Shown here: positions 49,334 through 62,693 of the stretch, in pieces | How positions within the stretch are numbered: the stretch's first letter is position 1 | Layout: the number at the start of each line of letters is the position of its first letter | DNA from: Colletes latitarsis | Lineage: Eukaryota; Arthropoda; Insecta; Hymenoptera; Colletidae | DNA length: 64,000 nt | NCBI RefSeq assembly: GCF_051014445.1 | Contig: NW_027488378.1 | Location: 4,402,001-4,466,000, forward strand | Direction of reading: 5' to 3' | Notes under the pieces: generated by a model | Told to the model about the DNA's origin: nothing | Databases searched by the model: none | Seen by the model: only the letters and a program-made list of their open reading frames with translations | Made by a program: the position numbers and the translations under genes

Positions 49334-52300
49334 AGCAGTCAATTAAACCTGGTTTCGATCAATATTTCAGAGGATAACACCGGTTAGGTCTGGGTTAGGT
49401 CTGGGAAATGCGCGCATCTGGCTTATACTTTCGCCTTCTTCGCATACTTGTTGGCCAGATCTTGGGTTTTTTTCGTGTTTGAATCACGTAGTAATGTGGT
49501 AACACACTGAAGCAGTCAATTAAACCTGGTTTCGATCAATATTTTAGAGGATAACACCGGTTAGGTCTGGGTTTGGTCTGGGATATGCGCGCATCTGGCT
49601 TATACTTTCGTCTTCTTCGCATACTTGTTGGCCAGATCCTGGGTTATTTTCGTGTTTGAATCACGTAGTAATGTGGTAACAAACTGAAGCAGTCAATAAA
49701 ACCAGGTTTCGATCAATATTTTAGAGGATAACACCGGTTAGGTCTGGGTTCGGTCTGGGATTTGCGCGCATATGGCTTATACTTTCGCCTTTTTCGCAAA
49801 CTTGTTGGCCAGATCCTGGGTATTTTCCGTGTTTGAATCACGTAGTAATGTGGTAATACACTGAAGCAGTCAATTAAACCTGGTTTCGATCAATATTTTA
49901 GAGGATAACACCGGTTAGGTCTGGGTTAGGTCTGGGTTATGCCCGCATCTGGCTCATGATTTTGCCTTCTTCGCATACTTGTTGGCCAGATCCTGGGTTT
50001 TTTTCGTGTTTGAATCACGTAGTAATGTGGTAACACACTGAAGCAGTCAATTAAACCTGGTTTCGATCAATATTTTAGAGGATAACACCGGTTAGGTCTG
50101 GGTTAGGTCTGGGAAATGCGCGCATCTGGCTTATACTTTCGCCTTCTTCGCATACTTGTTGGCCAGATCTTGGGTTTTTTTCGTGTTTGAATCACGTAGT
50201 AATGTGGTAACACACTGAAGCAGTCAATTAAACCTGGTTTCGATCAATATTTTAGAGGATAACACCGGTTAGGTCTGGGTTAGGTCTGGGTTATGCCCGC
50301 ATCTGGCTCATGATTTTGCCTTCATCGCATACTTGTTGGCCAGATCCTGGGTTTTTTCCGTGTTTGAATCACGTAGTAATGTGGTAACTCACTGAAGCAG
50401 TCAATTAAACCTGGTTTCGATCAATATTTCAGAGGATAACACCGGTTAGGTCTGGGTTAGGTCTGGGAAATGCGCGCATCTGGCTTATACTTTCGCCTTC
50501 TTCGCATACTTGTTGGCCAGATCTTGGGTTTTTTTCGTGTTTGAATCACGTAGTAATGTGGTAACACACTGAAGCAGTCAATTAAACCTGGTTTCGATCA
50601 ATATTTTAGAGGATAACACCGGTTAGGTCTGGGTTAGGTCTGGGTTATGCCCGCATCTGGCTCATGATTTTGCCTTCTACGCATACTTGTTGGCCAGATC
50701 CTGGGTTTTTTTCGTGTTTGAATCACGTAGTAATGTGGTAACTCACTGAAGCAGTCAATTAAACCTGGTTTCGATCAATATTTTAGAGGATAACACCGGT
50801 TAGGTCTGGGTTTGGTTTGGGATATGCGCGCATCTGGCTTATACTTTCGCCTTCTTCGCATACTTGTTGGCCAGATCCTGGGTTTTTTTCGTGTTTGAAT
50901 CACGTAGTAATGTGGTAACTCACTGAAGCAGTCAATTAAACCTGGTTTCGATCAATATTTCAGAGGATAACACCGGTTAGGTCTGGGTTAGGTCTGGGTT
51001 ATGCCCGCATCTGGCTCATGATTTTGCCTTCTACGCATACTTGTTGGCCAGATCCTGGGTTTTTTTCGTGTTTGAATCACGTAGTAATGTGGTAACTCAC
51101 TGAAGCAGTCAATTAAACCTGGTTTCGATCAATATTTTAGAGGATAACACCGGTTAGGTCTGGGTTTGGTTTGGGATATGCGCGCATCTGGCTTATACTT
51201 TCGCCTTCTTCGCATACTTGTTGGCCAGATCCTGGGTTTTTTTCGTGTTTGAATCACGTAGTAATGTGGTAACTCACTGAAGCAGTCAATTAAACCTGGT
51301 TTCGATCAATATTTTAGAGGATAACACCGGTTAGGTCTGGGTTTGGTTTGGGATATGCGCGCATCTGGCTTATACTTTCGCCTTCTTCGCATACTTGTTG
51401 GCCAGATCCTGGGTTATTTTCGTGTTTGAATCACGTAGTAATGTGGTAACAAACTGAAGCAGTCAATTAAACCTGGTTTCGATCAATATTTCAGAGGATA
51501 ACACCGGTTAGGTCTGGGTTAGGTCTGGGATTTGCGCGCATCTGGCTTATACTTTCGCCTTTTTCGCAAACTTGCTGGCCAGATCCTGGGTATTTTCCGT
51601 GTTTGAAACACGTAGTAATGTGGTAACACACTGAAGCAGTCAATTAAACCTGGTTTCGATCAATATTTCAGAGGATAACACCGGTTAGGTCTGGGTTAGG
51701 TCTGGGTTATGCCCGCATCTGGCTCATGATTTTGCCTTCTTCGCATACTTGTTGGCCAGATCCTGGGTTTTTTTCGTGTTTGAATCACGTAGTAATGTGG
51801 TAATACACTGAAGCAGTCAATTAAACCTGGTTTCGATCAATATTTTAGAGGATAACACCGGTTAGGTCTGGGTTAGGTCTGGGTTACGCCCGCATCTGGC
51901 TCATGATTTTGCCTTCTTCGCATACTTGTTGGCCAGATCCTGGGTTTTTTTCGTGTTTGAATCACGTAGTAATGTGGTAACACACTGAAGCAGTCAATTA
52001 AACCTGGTTTCGATCAATATTTTAGAGGATAACACCGGTTAGGTCTGGGTTAGGTCTGGGTTATGCCCGCATCTGGCTCATGATTTTGCCTTCATCGCAT
52101 ACTTGTTGGCCAGATCCTGGGTTTTTTCCGTGTTTGAATCACGTAGTAATGTGGTAACTCACTGAAGCAGTCAATTAAACCTGGTTTCGATCAATATTTT
52201 AGAGGATAACACCGGTTAGGTCTGGGTTTGGTCTGGGATATGCGCGCATCTGGCTTATACTTTCGCCTTCTTCGCATACTTGTTGGCCAGATCCTGGGTT

Positions 52301-53960
52301 ATTTTCGTGTTTGAATCACGTAGTAATGTGGTAACAAACTGAAGCAGTCAATAAAACCTGGTTTCGATCAATATTTTAGAGGATAACACCGGTTAGGTCT
52401 GGGTTCGGTCTGGGATTTGCGCGCATATGGCTTATACTTTCGCCTTTTTCGCAAACTTGTTGGCCAGATCCTGGGTATTTTCCGTGTTTGAATCACGTAG
52501 TAATGTGGTAATACACTGAAGCAGTCAATTAAACCTGGTTTCGATCAATATTTTAGAGGATAACACCGGATAGGTCTGGGTTAGGTCTGGGTTATGCCCG
52601 CATCTGGCTCATGATTTTGCCTTCTTCGCATACTTGTTGGCCAGATCCTGGGTTTTTTTCGTGTTTGAATCACGTAGTAATGTGGTAACACACTGAAGCA
52701 GTCAATTAAACCTGGTTTCGATCAATATTTTAGAGGATAACACCGGTTAGGTCTGGGTTAGGTCTGGGTTATGCCCGCATCTGGCTCATGATTTTGCCTT
52801 CTTCGCATACTTGTTGGCCAGATCCTGGGTTTTTTTCGTGTTTGAATCACGTAGTAATGTGGTAACTCACTGAAGCAGTCAATTAAACCTGGTTTCGATC
52901 AATATTTCAGAGGATAACACCGGTTAGGTCTGGGTTAGGTCTGGGTTATGCCCGCATCTGGCTCATGATTTTGCCTTCTTCGCATACTTGTTGGCCAGAT
53001 CCTGGGTATTTTCCGTGTTTGAATCACGTAGTAATGTGGTAACTCACTGAAGCAGTCAATTAAACCTGGTTTCGATCAATATTTCAGAGGATAACACCGG
53101 TTAGGTCTGGGTTAGGTCTGGGTTATGCCCGCATCTGGCTCATGATTTTGCCTTCTTCGCATACTTGTTGGCCAGATCCTGGGTTTTTTTCGTGTTTGAA
53201 TCACGTAGGAATGTGGTAACACACTGAAGCAGTCAATTAAACCTGGTTTCGATCAATATTTTAGAGGATAACACCGGTTAGGTCTGGGTTAGGTCTGGGT
53301 TATGCCCGCATCTGGCTCATGATTTTGCCTTCATCGCATACTTGTTGGCCAGATCCTGGGTTTTTTTCGGGTTTGAATCACGTAGTAATGTGGTACCACA
53401 CAGAAACAGTCCACTAAACCTGGATTCGGACAGTATTTAGGAGGATAACACCGGTTAGGTCTGGGTTAGGTCTGGGTTACGCCCGCATCTGGCTCATGAT
53501 TTTGCCTTCTTCGCATACTTGTTGGCCAGATCCTGGGTTATTTTCGTGTTTGAATCACGTAGTAATGTGGTAACAAACTGAAGCAGTCAGTAAAACCTGG
53601 TTTCGATCAATATTTTAGAGGATAACACCGGTTAGGTCTGGGTTAGGTCTGGGTTACGCCCGCATCTGGCTCATGATTTTGCCTTCTTCGCATACTTGTT
53701 GGCCACGTGTTGACGATAAAACTGTAAGATATAGGATGAATTAAGTTCCATGTCCCTAAAATTTTCCAAATCATAGATTTAAAAATGATTTAGATATTTA
53801 GATGATTTTAGTGTGGGTATTTATACAAGTATGTAAATCTCTATTTATGCATAACATGTTACCCCTAAATGGGCAAGTTAATGAATTATATACATGTTAA
53901 TTGTATAATAATAACCCTTTGTTCCTCATAAAAATTCATAACTGAATTGCTATCATTCTA

Positions 53961-54399
53961 AAAAAATCCATCCCAAAATATATTGTCAAAACTAGTAATA
54001 AATTATTTGGTCAAGGTGATAACAGATTTGAAATATTTAATAAAATTTAAATACCAGTAGTATTAATAAAAGATAATATTATTACTATTTTGACACTGTT
54101 ATTTGATTTTAATATTAATTATAGATACTTTGATTATTGATTTATTAAAACATAAAGTTAATGAAGTCCCAGTAGATTATAAATATTTTAAAGAGCATGA
54201 ATTAGCATAGAATTTCATAAAAAATTTGATGAGTGATAGAAGTAACTTGAATAATCTGAATTTTGTAGCTTTTACTATATCTTTGGATATGGAATCACAG
54301 ATTCATTTTATTAATAAAAATAGAGATAGTACTGATGATTTACTCAGGCTCGTTAAAGTAAGTGGGCCAAGTGGGAAGAATATTAAGATAGATGGATAG
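53961..54399 (+). pseudogene. unknown coding remnant, copy 2
   Basis: Same broken frames as 27241-27679, including the 56-residue stretch from ATG 54229. No family recognised. Confidence 0.3.
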
Positions 54400-54571
54400 A
54401 TATTGGTAAAAGTATTCTTCTTGTCCTTATATAGGAAATCTTTAATATTACAAATAAACTCTTTCTGTAAAATCTTGAACTTATCATTATAATTTATAGA
54501 ATTAAAGTCAACGCATCTAATAATGAAAGTGAACTGAAGTATTTTATAGACTTGTCAAGAACGTTTTTTGG

Positions 54572-54642
54572 TATATTCCTAGCAAACGACCCGTTCAACG
54601 ATCGGGATGAGTTATACGTAATTCGATTCGTCTAATTCAGTA
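54572..54642 (+). repeat. inverted repeat left arm, copy 2
   Basis: Identical to 27852-27922 and paired with 60477-60551. Confidence 0.7.
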
Positions 54643-54900
54643 TATTATTTCATTAGTATATGCATTTCATTATCTGCGGAAATTCGGTATTTTTACAAAG
54701 TAACTAAGTATTTTAAATATATTCTGACAGGTTCACAGGTGGAAACAAGTGACTGTCGTTACCTGTGTTCAAAATGCCAGCTAGTCAAATGCTAATTTGT
54801 TAACAATAACATTTATTGAATGAAATTTCTGCTATTTCTGCAAATATCTCATTGAATAAATCACCATCTTTCTATTATATATACATTTACTAAATACATA

Positions 54901-55143
54901 ATGGCTCAGGTATCCAATGAAGTTACTCTTATTGAAAATATAAAATATTGATAGTATTATATGTTAGAAAAAAGTGGTTTCTTCAATTTAATTCATGTAA
55001 GCATCAGTAATGAGATCTTGAAAATTGACGCTGTGATTAATTTTCAAATGGCCTCTGTGCCATTATTTCTACAACAAAATGTTGATTCATCAGTCTCTAT
55101 CTACTCTACCCTTCCACAATTGCTGCGCAGTATTTTTATTTAA
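54901..55143 (+). pseudogene. small interrupted ORF, copy 2
   Basis: Same as 28181-28423, with the same adjacent TGA and TAG after 16 codons. Confidence 0.25.
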
Positions 55144-55511
55144 TGTTAGTTATATAATATATCACGACATTGCTCATAATTATACGTTAGCATATATGGT
55201 AATTTTAAAACAATATCTGTAACTGAGTTTGTTTTTAGAAAACCACGTTCTTTGCTTTTCAAATATCTTTATATAATGCAATGGCTTTTAAAAACTAAGG
55301 GTATAAACATCTCACCGTAAACCGTAAATAGTTTACATTTTAAAGATCCAGAAACAGGCGCTCATACGAATAAAACAGAAACTACGTGGAAGCATAGTAA
55401 ACACTTTTTGCCTGAATATTGTCGGTTAGTATTTGCAGTTCCACACGTTTTTTAATATGTTTTTCTAACATATAATACAAAATAATAAATATTATATTTT
55501 CTATTTTCAGC

Positions 55512-55673
55512 AAAAAAGATAATTTCATTGGGTACTTAAGCCATTACGTGTTTTATAAACCTTCCAAGCAAGGAAAGGATGATTTATTTAATCAGTTCTT
55601 AAAAGAAATTTCAGAAATTTCATTTGATGATGATCGATTCTGTAAAAAATCAAAATATACCAGACTTAGATGA
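55512..55673 (+). pseudogene. exon-like open frame, copy 2
   Basis: Same 53-codon frame after a CTATTTTCAG acceptor-like site as at 28792-28953. Confidence 0.3.
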
Positions 55674-56042
55674 TAATGAAATTTAATAATAAAAACAAGT
55701 TAAACCAACGTACTGCGTACAATAGTAATTTACTATATATTGTAAACACTGTCAGCGACGGGGAGACATTTTTTACTGTTGCTGCATGTACTGTCTACAT
55801 ACCTGGTTTTAATACTGTCCACCTGACCGACTCGTGGAAGTTCTATGCCTAAAAAAATGATTTTTATGCATCATACAAATTCTTCTACAAATTCCCATTT
55901 GACAATGTAGAATAGATCCAATTAGATAAATTATTTATAATTTTTAAAATGAACATAGCAACGATGGTCACTAGTTTCTATCTGTGAACCTGTCAAAAAA
56001 TCTACTTGACCTTACTTTTTTACTGTAACTTTTTATAATAAC

Positions 56043-56265
56043 TGTTAAAATACTGTTTATATTATTTATTATAATGAATCTTGTTACAAAACAAACACAC
56101 TTATTTTCCATTGTGAAAAGAAAACTTAAAAACTAAAAGAACATTCCTCTACATGTGCTTCTTTCACACACACACACACACACACACCACACTACCCCTC
56201 TTATCTGAAACGGTAAACTCCTAAACACTAAAGAAACTAACGAATTTTAAGTCATATTTCTAACA
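56043..56265 (-). repeat. copia 3' LTR, copy 2
   Basis: 223 bp, with the same long CA run as 29323-29545. Confidence 0.95.
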
Positions 56266-56367
56266 CGCCTTCTTGACTTAAAATTTATCAAAACAACAAC
56301 AAAAATTTTGCCTTTCCTAACGATTTAGTCAGTACATCTGCAATTTGATCGTCCGTAGTCACACTTA

Positions 56368-57585
56368 TTAGTCCCTTTTTTCATAATCATAAACAAAATG
56401 ATAACTTATATCTATATGCTTGGAATTTTTTGAAAATTTTCCATTTTTTGATAAGGCTATCGCTCCAATATTGTCTTCATATATTTTTACTGGATTGTCA
56501 TTCTTCACGTCAAAAACAGATAAAATGCCCTTAATTGGAATGATTTCTTCTACACAATCAGCAAGAGCGTAGTATTCAGCATGCGTTGAGGCTCTGGAGA
56601 CAATTTTTTGTTTTTGCGATTTCCATAGTACTACATTTCCAAAAACTCGTATGATTATCCCTGTAGTCGATTTTCTGTCCGTAGTGTCTGCAGCCCAATC
56701 AGCGTCAACAAATGCATCCATTATTTCCTGAGTAGTTGAGTTATAAACAAGATTTATGGAACGAGTGTGATACAAGTATTTTAGAACACGTGTGCTGTCA
56801 TAGCTATTTTGGAATCGACTTAGGTAATTGACCGCAAATGAAATGTCTGGGCGAGTACCATTTGCAATATACAATAATGCTCCAATTAAATTCCTATATT
56901 TCAGTTCTTCATCCACTATATCAGCAGGTTCAATTTTTCGATTCATTTCCATAGGTGTATCGAACCTTTTACTATTTATTATTCCGTACTTATGACTAAG
57001 ATTTTCAATATATTTTTCTTGATTCAAGTATATTTCCTCTTTACTTTGGTTACGTTGTACTTCAATTCCCAAGTATTGCTTTATTTGTCCCAAGTCTTTC
57101 ATGCGAAATCGTTTATTAAGCATGATCTTAACTTCATCTATAGCCATTTCATTTATACCACTGATTAATATATCATCCACATATAAAATAATATATATTT
57201 TTGTGTCGTTTATCTCTCCAGTATACAGACAGTAATCATAATCAGATCTTTTAAAATGCAAGCTTATCATGTAATTATGAAAACAATCATACCAGTCACG
57301 TGGACTTTCTCTCAATCCATAAAGCGCCTTCTTAAGTAAACAAACCTTATCTGACTGTATATTACTACCATCAGGAGGGTAGATGTAAACTTCAGACTTG
57401 ATATTTCCGTTTAAAAAAGCTGTTTGAACATCCATTTGTTCTATTTTTAAATTTTTAACACATGCAATTGACAGCAACACCTTTAGCGTGCTCATTCTTG
57501 CAACCGGTGAATAAACTTCTTCATCGCTTTGGTACAACTGTTGGAAATGCGACTTTGGCGACAATGCGCGCTTTGCATACTCCAT
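56368..57585 (-). pseudogene. copia RT / RNase H, copy 2
   Basis: Same 405 codons as the first copy: YVDD at residues 135-138 and RNase H residues D294, E337, D371. The RT N-terminal part is in another frame at 57521-57802, and the out-of-frame Pol tail is at 56288-56370. Confidence 0.92.
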
Positions 57586-58018
57586 CTGTCTTAATTCTAT
57601 ATATCCACTTTACTTCAATTATTTTCTTATTTATTGGAACGTTGACCAAATCCCATGTGTCGTTTTCTTTTAAACCATCAAGTTCTTGTTTCATAGCCGC
57701 TTTCCATTTTCTTGACTCTTCGCAGTTCAATGGTTCTTGGTAGTTTTCAGGTATCAAAGCATTGCAATAGTTTGTATATACGACATGATCATCAAATTTC
57801 ACAACATTTCACACATTATGTTACGCTTGGGGCGTGTATCTTATTTAACTTCCTCAGTTTTGCTGCATTGATAATCGTCAGTTTTATTTTCTTTTATTTT
57901 CAAAACTCTTTCTTCTTCTTCTTCTTCTTCTTCTTCTTCTTTTGGCGTTTCCCCTTCGTATTTTTCTTCGTTATCAGTATTTCTATAAATGGTATATCTT
58001 GCACGTGACGACTTACAA

Positions 58019-59002
58019 CTATTTTGTCATTAACCAATATCTGTATACCCTATTAATATTAATTCCTTTTTCGGCCTTTGGATTTAGCTTTGAATATCTG
58101 CATGCCTCGGGAATTCGTACAAAAGCAGTGCTTCCATATAAGTGTAAGTTTGAAACATCAGCCCTTTTATTAAAAAATATTTCATATGGTGTTTTTCTTA
58201 TTCTTGTGTTTGCTAATAGGCGATTTCCAATGTAGGCAGCCGTGTAAATACATTCTGGCCAATAAAACTTGTCGACATTTGCCTCTGACAGCAAGCAGCG
58301 TGCACGATCCATTATCGTTCTGTTGTGCCTTTCGGCGACTCCGTTCAATTCGTGTGTGTATGCTGGTCCTGGTTTCAAATAAATACCTTCTCGTTTCGCT
58401 AATTCATCAAAGTTTTTGTTAAGATATGATTCTCTTCCATTGTCACATCGAATTTCTTTAATACTTTTTCCAGTTTGATTTTTTACTAATTTCCTAATAT
58501 ACCTAATGAAGCAATAAAAAACATCACTTTTTTGTTTTATGCAATACACAACAGCAATTTTACTGAAATCATCTATAAAAGACACAAAGTATTTCTCACC
58601 ATTATGACCTGTCTGAGTTATTGGACCATGGACATCTGTATGGACTATTTGTAACAAATCATTTGCTCTTGTACGTTTGTTTTTAAATTTCAAATTTGTC
58701 ATTTTATTCTCCGGACAAACTTCGCATTTTATAAATTCGTTTTCGAGTTTCACCGGTGTTCCATTTAGCAGCTGAGCTTCACACAAATATTTTAAATCTC
58801 TAAAATTTGTGTGACAAAGTATATATCTATGCCATTTTTCTATATTTGAAATTCCCATTGAACTAGTGTACGTACTTGTTTTCTTATTCTCAAGTCTGGC
58901 AACTTCTCCATTTAATTCAAAGAGTTTATTTCTTTTAACAGCAATAGCAATGAGTTTTTCTTTCGAATTACAAATTTTATTGTAATTCATTGTCTTTCTC
59001 AA
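58019..59002 (-). pseudogene. copia integrase, copy 2
   Basis: Same 327 codons as at 31299-32282, with HHCC and the D123, D187, E224 triad. The protease motif LDSGCSDH lies upstream at 59237-59260. Confidence 0.92.
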
Positions 59003-59410
59003 ACATTATTTTTAATTGTTTTGATTTACAAATACAAGAGACACTTAGTAAGTTTTGTTTCATTTCTGGTACATAGTATATACATTTTTAATCTTTATTC
59101 CCTCCGACTTATCATTAATGTTAATCATTACATTACCAATTTTTCCAGATATTAGTTTAAAACCATCACCAACTTTAATATCAACCGGGTTTTGTAGATT
59201 TTTGGATTCATAAAAGTACTCATCTGTGTTTATTATGTGATCTGAGCAACCACTATCTAGTAGCCATTTAATATTTCTACTTCTTCTATTTTGCTACTTT
59301 TCATTACTTCAACCTTGAATGAATTGTAATTTCTACTGTCATCTAGACTCGAATTTCCAGCCACTTTTCTATCGTGTCTATTTTGTATATGTTTGAAAAG
59401 GTTGCATTTT

Positions 59411-60194
59411 GTAATAATTATTAAAGTTTTCTGGGCAGTAACGTTGGATGTGCCCTGACTTATTACACTGACTTAACATACCGCTTCAGTAGTCGTTGCA
59501 CTGCTATGCTGATTATCCTTTGAATTGAGATACTTGTTCTGATTGCGTTGTACGTGTCGAAACCTATGACCTCTAGGATTTTTAGTTAAATTTGAACTAA
59601 ACGTGCGAGTGTAATTTCTGCTGTACTCAAAGTAGTAACTTTTACCGTTTCTCTTTTGATACTCTAACAGTAATTTAGATTTTACATACTCAACTGTTTT
59701 CTCCTTCGTTGGCAGTGCATCAATAATATCAACAATACGTGAGAAGTTAACGTTAATAACAGATAATTCAATTTATCCTCTTCATTCACAGTCTCACCAG
59801 TATTTTTGAGCCTATTTATATGCGTTTCAAATTCGTTAAAGAAGTCACTTGGATTTTCACCTTCTTTCATTTTTAATTCTAACAATCTTCTTTTACACAA
59901 TAGCTTTACTGCACTGTTTTTAACTAGATAAATTTCGTCAAGCTTTGCAATCATATTTTTCGCAGTCGTTTCTGATATTATTAATTCTAACTGAGTGTTT
60001 GAAATACTGTTTACGATGTAACTTTTTGCTTTAATTTCCTTTTTTATTCCAATCTTCGACTCTTATTTCAGCCGGTCTTTCATCATGTAGAATAACCTCG
60101 TTACAGTCTTTCATTTCTAAAAATAAATTTAGCCTGAATTTCCAGTTCCATAAAATATTTGTAACATGAAATCGTCCTTTTTTTCACTTGCCAT
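59411..60194 (-). pseudogene. copia gag, copy 2
   Basis: Same frameshifted gag as 32691-33474, with the 90-codon core at 59682-59954 and the same broken zinc knuckle. Confidence 0.85.
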
Positions 60195-60277
60195 GCTTCA
60201 AACTTAGGTTATCTTCCTTTCACAACTAAATTTCTTTTCTTTACTGTTAACGAACAAACCACGGACCTCTGCTACCA

Positions 60278-60462
60278 TGTTAAAATACTGTTTATATTAT
60301 TTATTATAATGAATCTTGTTACAAAACAAACACACTTATTTTCCATTGTGAAAAGAAAACTTAAAAACTAAAAAACATTCCTCGACGTGTGCTTCTCTCA
60401 CAAACACACACACACTCCTAAACACTAAAGAAACTAACGAATTTTAAGTCATATTTCTAACA
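60278..60462 (-). repeat. copia 5' LTR, copy 2
   Basis: 185 bp, identical to 33558-33742. Confidence 0.93.
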
Positions 60463-60476
60463 ATAACAGTAACATG

Positions 60477-60551
60477 TACTGAATTAGGCGAATCGAATAA
60501 TGTATAACTCACCCCGATCCGTGAACGGGCCTAGCGTTTGCTAGGAATATA
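60477..60551 (-). repeat. inverted repeat right arm, copy 2
   Basis: Identical to 33757-33831. Confidence 0.7.
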
Positions 60552-60598
60552 ATGTTCCATAACTTTTCAACAAAGTCTAAAATTTTTCCCAAGGGTTT

Positions 60599-60823
60599 TT
60601 GAATACCTATACACTGTATAGATATCCTGTTTCCTTCAACCGAACGACATGTGTCCCTAAAAAATATATTTATAAAGTAAGTCGGTCAAGTAGGAAGAAT
60701 ATTCAGATATTTAAGAATATGAATATATTGGTAAAAATATCCATTCCTCTTACCTTTATGTCCTGTGTATTGGATAATATAGATTTACATACTTTTACCG
60801 CTGAATTCGAAATTCTGAACTAA
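60599..60823 (+). pseudogene. unknown coding remnant, copy 2 of 33879-34103
   Basis: Same 74-codon frame with KVSRSSRKNIQI. Confidence 0.35.
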
Positions 60824-60869
60824 ACATAGGTACAGGACTCGTAAAAACCGTTTTTTATTCTTTTTATAG

Positions 60870-61136
60870 TTTTATCTGTTTTCCAAAAAACAACCAATTA
60901 AATTAAGTTGCAAGAATGCAAAAGCGATAAAACTTACAGAGGCTTTAATAGAAAATTATAAAACAAAATGTTTACTTAAGACTTTACCTTTTGTAAAAAC
61001 CGGCGATATTGACTGTGTGTGTGTAAATCGTCGTACGTTCGTGCCCGGTGCAGTAAAACACGTGCATCGATCTAGGTTACGTACGTTCCTCACGTGCCAC
61101 TTTCTCAATCTATACTTTTACATAAAAATTACTTAG
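60870..61136 (+). pseudogene. 88-codon exon-like frame, copy 2
   Basis: Same as 34150-34416, after the acceptor-like TTCTTTTTATAG. Confidence 0.3.
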
Positions 61137-61225
61137 AAAATCACTCCTACTCCTCATTTGGACAGAATTTTTACTTTCATGATTTTAGCGAAAAGTCGTT
61201 TTCCTGCTCGGGGAACACATATGTA

Positions 61226-62602
61226 CAGGGTGTTCGGCCACCCCTGGGAAAAATTTTAATGGGGGATTCTAGATGCCAAAATACGAAAATACAGACGAAA
61301 ATCAAGAATACCAATTTGTTGATAGAGGCTACGTTGAAAAGTTATTAACAATTAAACTCAAAAATTTCAAATCGTTCTGGAAAAATTGTTATCGGTTGCG
61401 GGGGTCAATTGCAATCATTTTTGGTGAATACACATACCTCCGAAATCTTACCCACTTTCGAGATAAAAATTCGAGAATGTGTGAAATTTTTTCGATGGAA
61501 AAGAAAAATTTCAAATCGTTTTGGAAAAATTGTTATCGGTTGCGGGGGTTACTTACAACCATTTTGGGTGAATCGTCATACCCCCCTAATCATGCGCATT
61601 TTCGAGAAAGAAATTCAGTACGGGCGGAACTTTAAACGTTAATAACTTTTTAATAAAGCCTCCATTAACAAATTGGTATTCTTGATTTTCGTCTTACTTT
61701 GGTCTCTAGAATCCCCTGGGAGAAATTGTAATGGGAGATTCTAGAGGTTAAAGTAGGATGAAAATCAAGAATACCAATTTGTTGATGGAGTAATACGATA
61801 CTAAACAAGTTATTGACGTTTAAAGTTCCGCTCTTACTTTCGAATTTTTTTCTCGAAAATGCGCAGGATTTCGTATGTGGTATGTCTATTCACCGAAAAT
61901 AATTGTAATTGACCCCCGAAACCGAAAGTAATTTTTTCAGAACGATTTGAAATTTTCTTTTTCTTTCGTCGAAAAATTTAGGCACTGTCTGTCGATTTTT
62001 CTTAAAAATTCCTTTCTGATTTTTATTCAGTTTGTAAAATAGTTGTTTAATAATACTCTTTGTGTAGGTACCCATGAGCTCTACTCGCGAAAAAAAACGT
62101 TTCATTGGAATATATTCACTATTCACTATATCAGTAGGAGTTGCGGGGGCTGTTTGAAAATTTGACCAGTTATATGGGATTTTTCTCACTTTACGGGGTC
62201 AAGGAACAACTTTTCCAACATCTCTACATATTCTCCATTAAAATATGCGTTGTGTTGCTGTTTGAAACATTAAAATCGTTCAATCCGGCTGTCGACCAAA
62301 AAAAAAAAATGCTTGTAACTGACCCCTGCAACGAAAACTAATTCTTCCAAGACGATTCGAAATTCTTTTTTACTTGAATTTTTTTTGTCGAAACTGAGTA
62401 GGATTTCGGGGGTACGATTCTAACTGACCTCCGCGACCAACAATAATTTTTTCAGAACGATTTGAAATTTTTTTATTTAATGTTATTAATAACTACTTTT
62501 TAACGAAACCTCAGTCGAAAAATTGATATTCTTAATTTTCGTCTTATTTTGGCTTCTAGAATCTCCCATTAAAATTTTTCCCAGGGGTGGCCAAACACCC
62601 TG
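61226..62602. mobile_element. terminal-inverted-repeat element A, copy 2
   Basis: Same ends, TA duplications (61224-61225 and 62603-62604) and central palindrome as 34506-35882. Confidence 0.85.
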
Positions 62603-62693
62603 TATATATTAAATCAATATTAATGAAATTACACCTTGACCGAATTCATTTCAATCCCCCCACACTAATACATATATTGTGTGTAGCCCATAA

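Larger units (their letters stand above)
38304..53705. repeat. 177-bp satellite array 2 (about 87 monomers)
   Basis: Same monomer and orientation as array 1, resuming in mid-monomer at CTAGATCCTGGG. Variants common here but rare in array 1 include GGGTTATTTTCGTG, GGTTCGGTCTGGG with GCGCATATGGC, and GTAACTCACTG, so the two blocks have homogenised separately. Nearly every monomer carries the paired 11-mer TTAGGTCTGGG. Confidence 0.97.
56043..60462 (-). mobile_element. Ty1/copia retrotransposon, copy 2
   Basis: Identical to 29323-33742, including all frameshifts, flanked by ATAAC at 56038-56042 and 60463-60467. The shared target duplication and flanks show this is a segmental copy, not a second transposition. 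The primer binding site is at 60266-60277. Confidence 0.95.

Noticed and set aside
56043..60462. Independent second copia insertion
   Set aside because: It shares the same target duplication, flanks, frameshifts and LTR length difference with the first, so it is part of the segmental copy.
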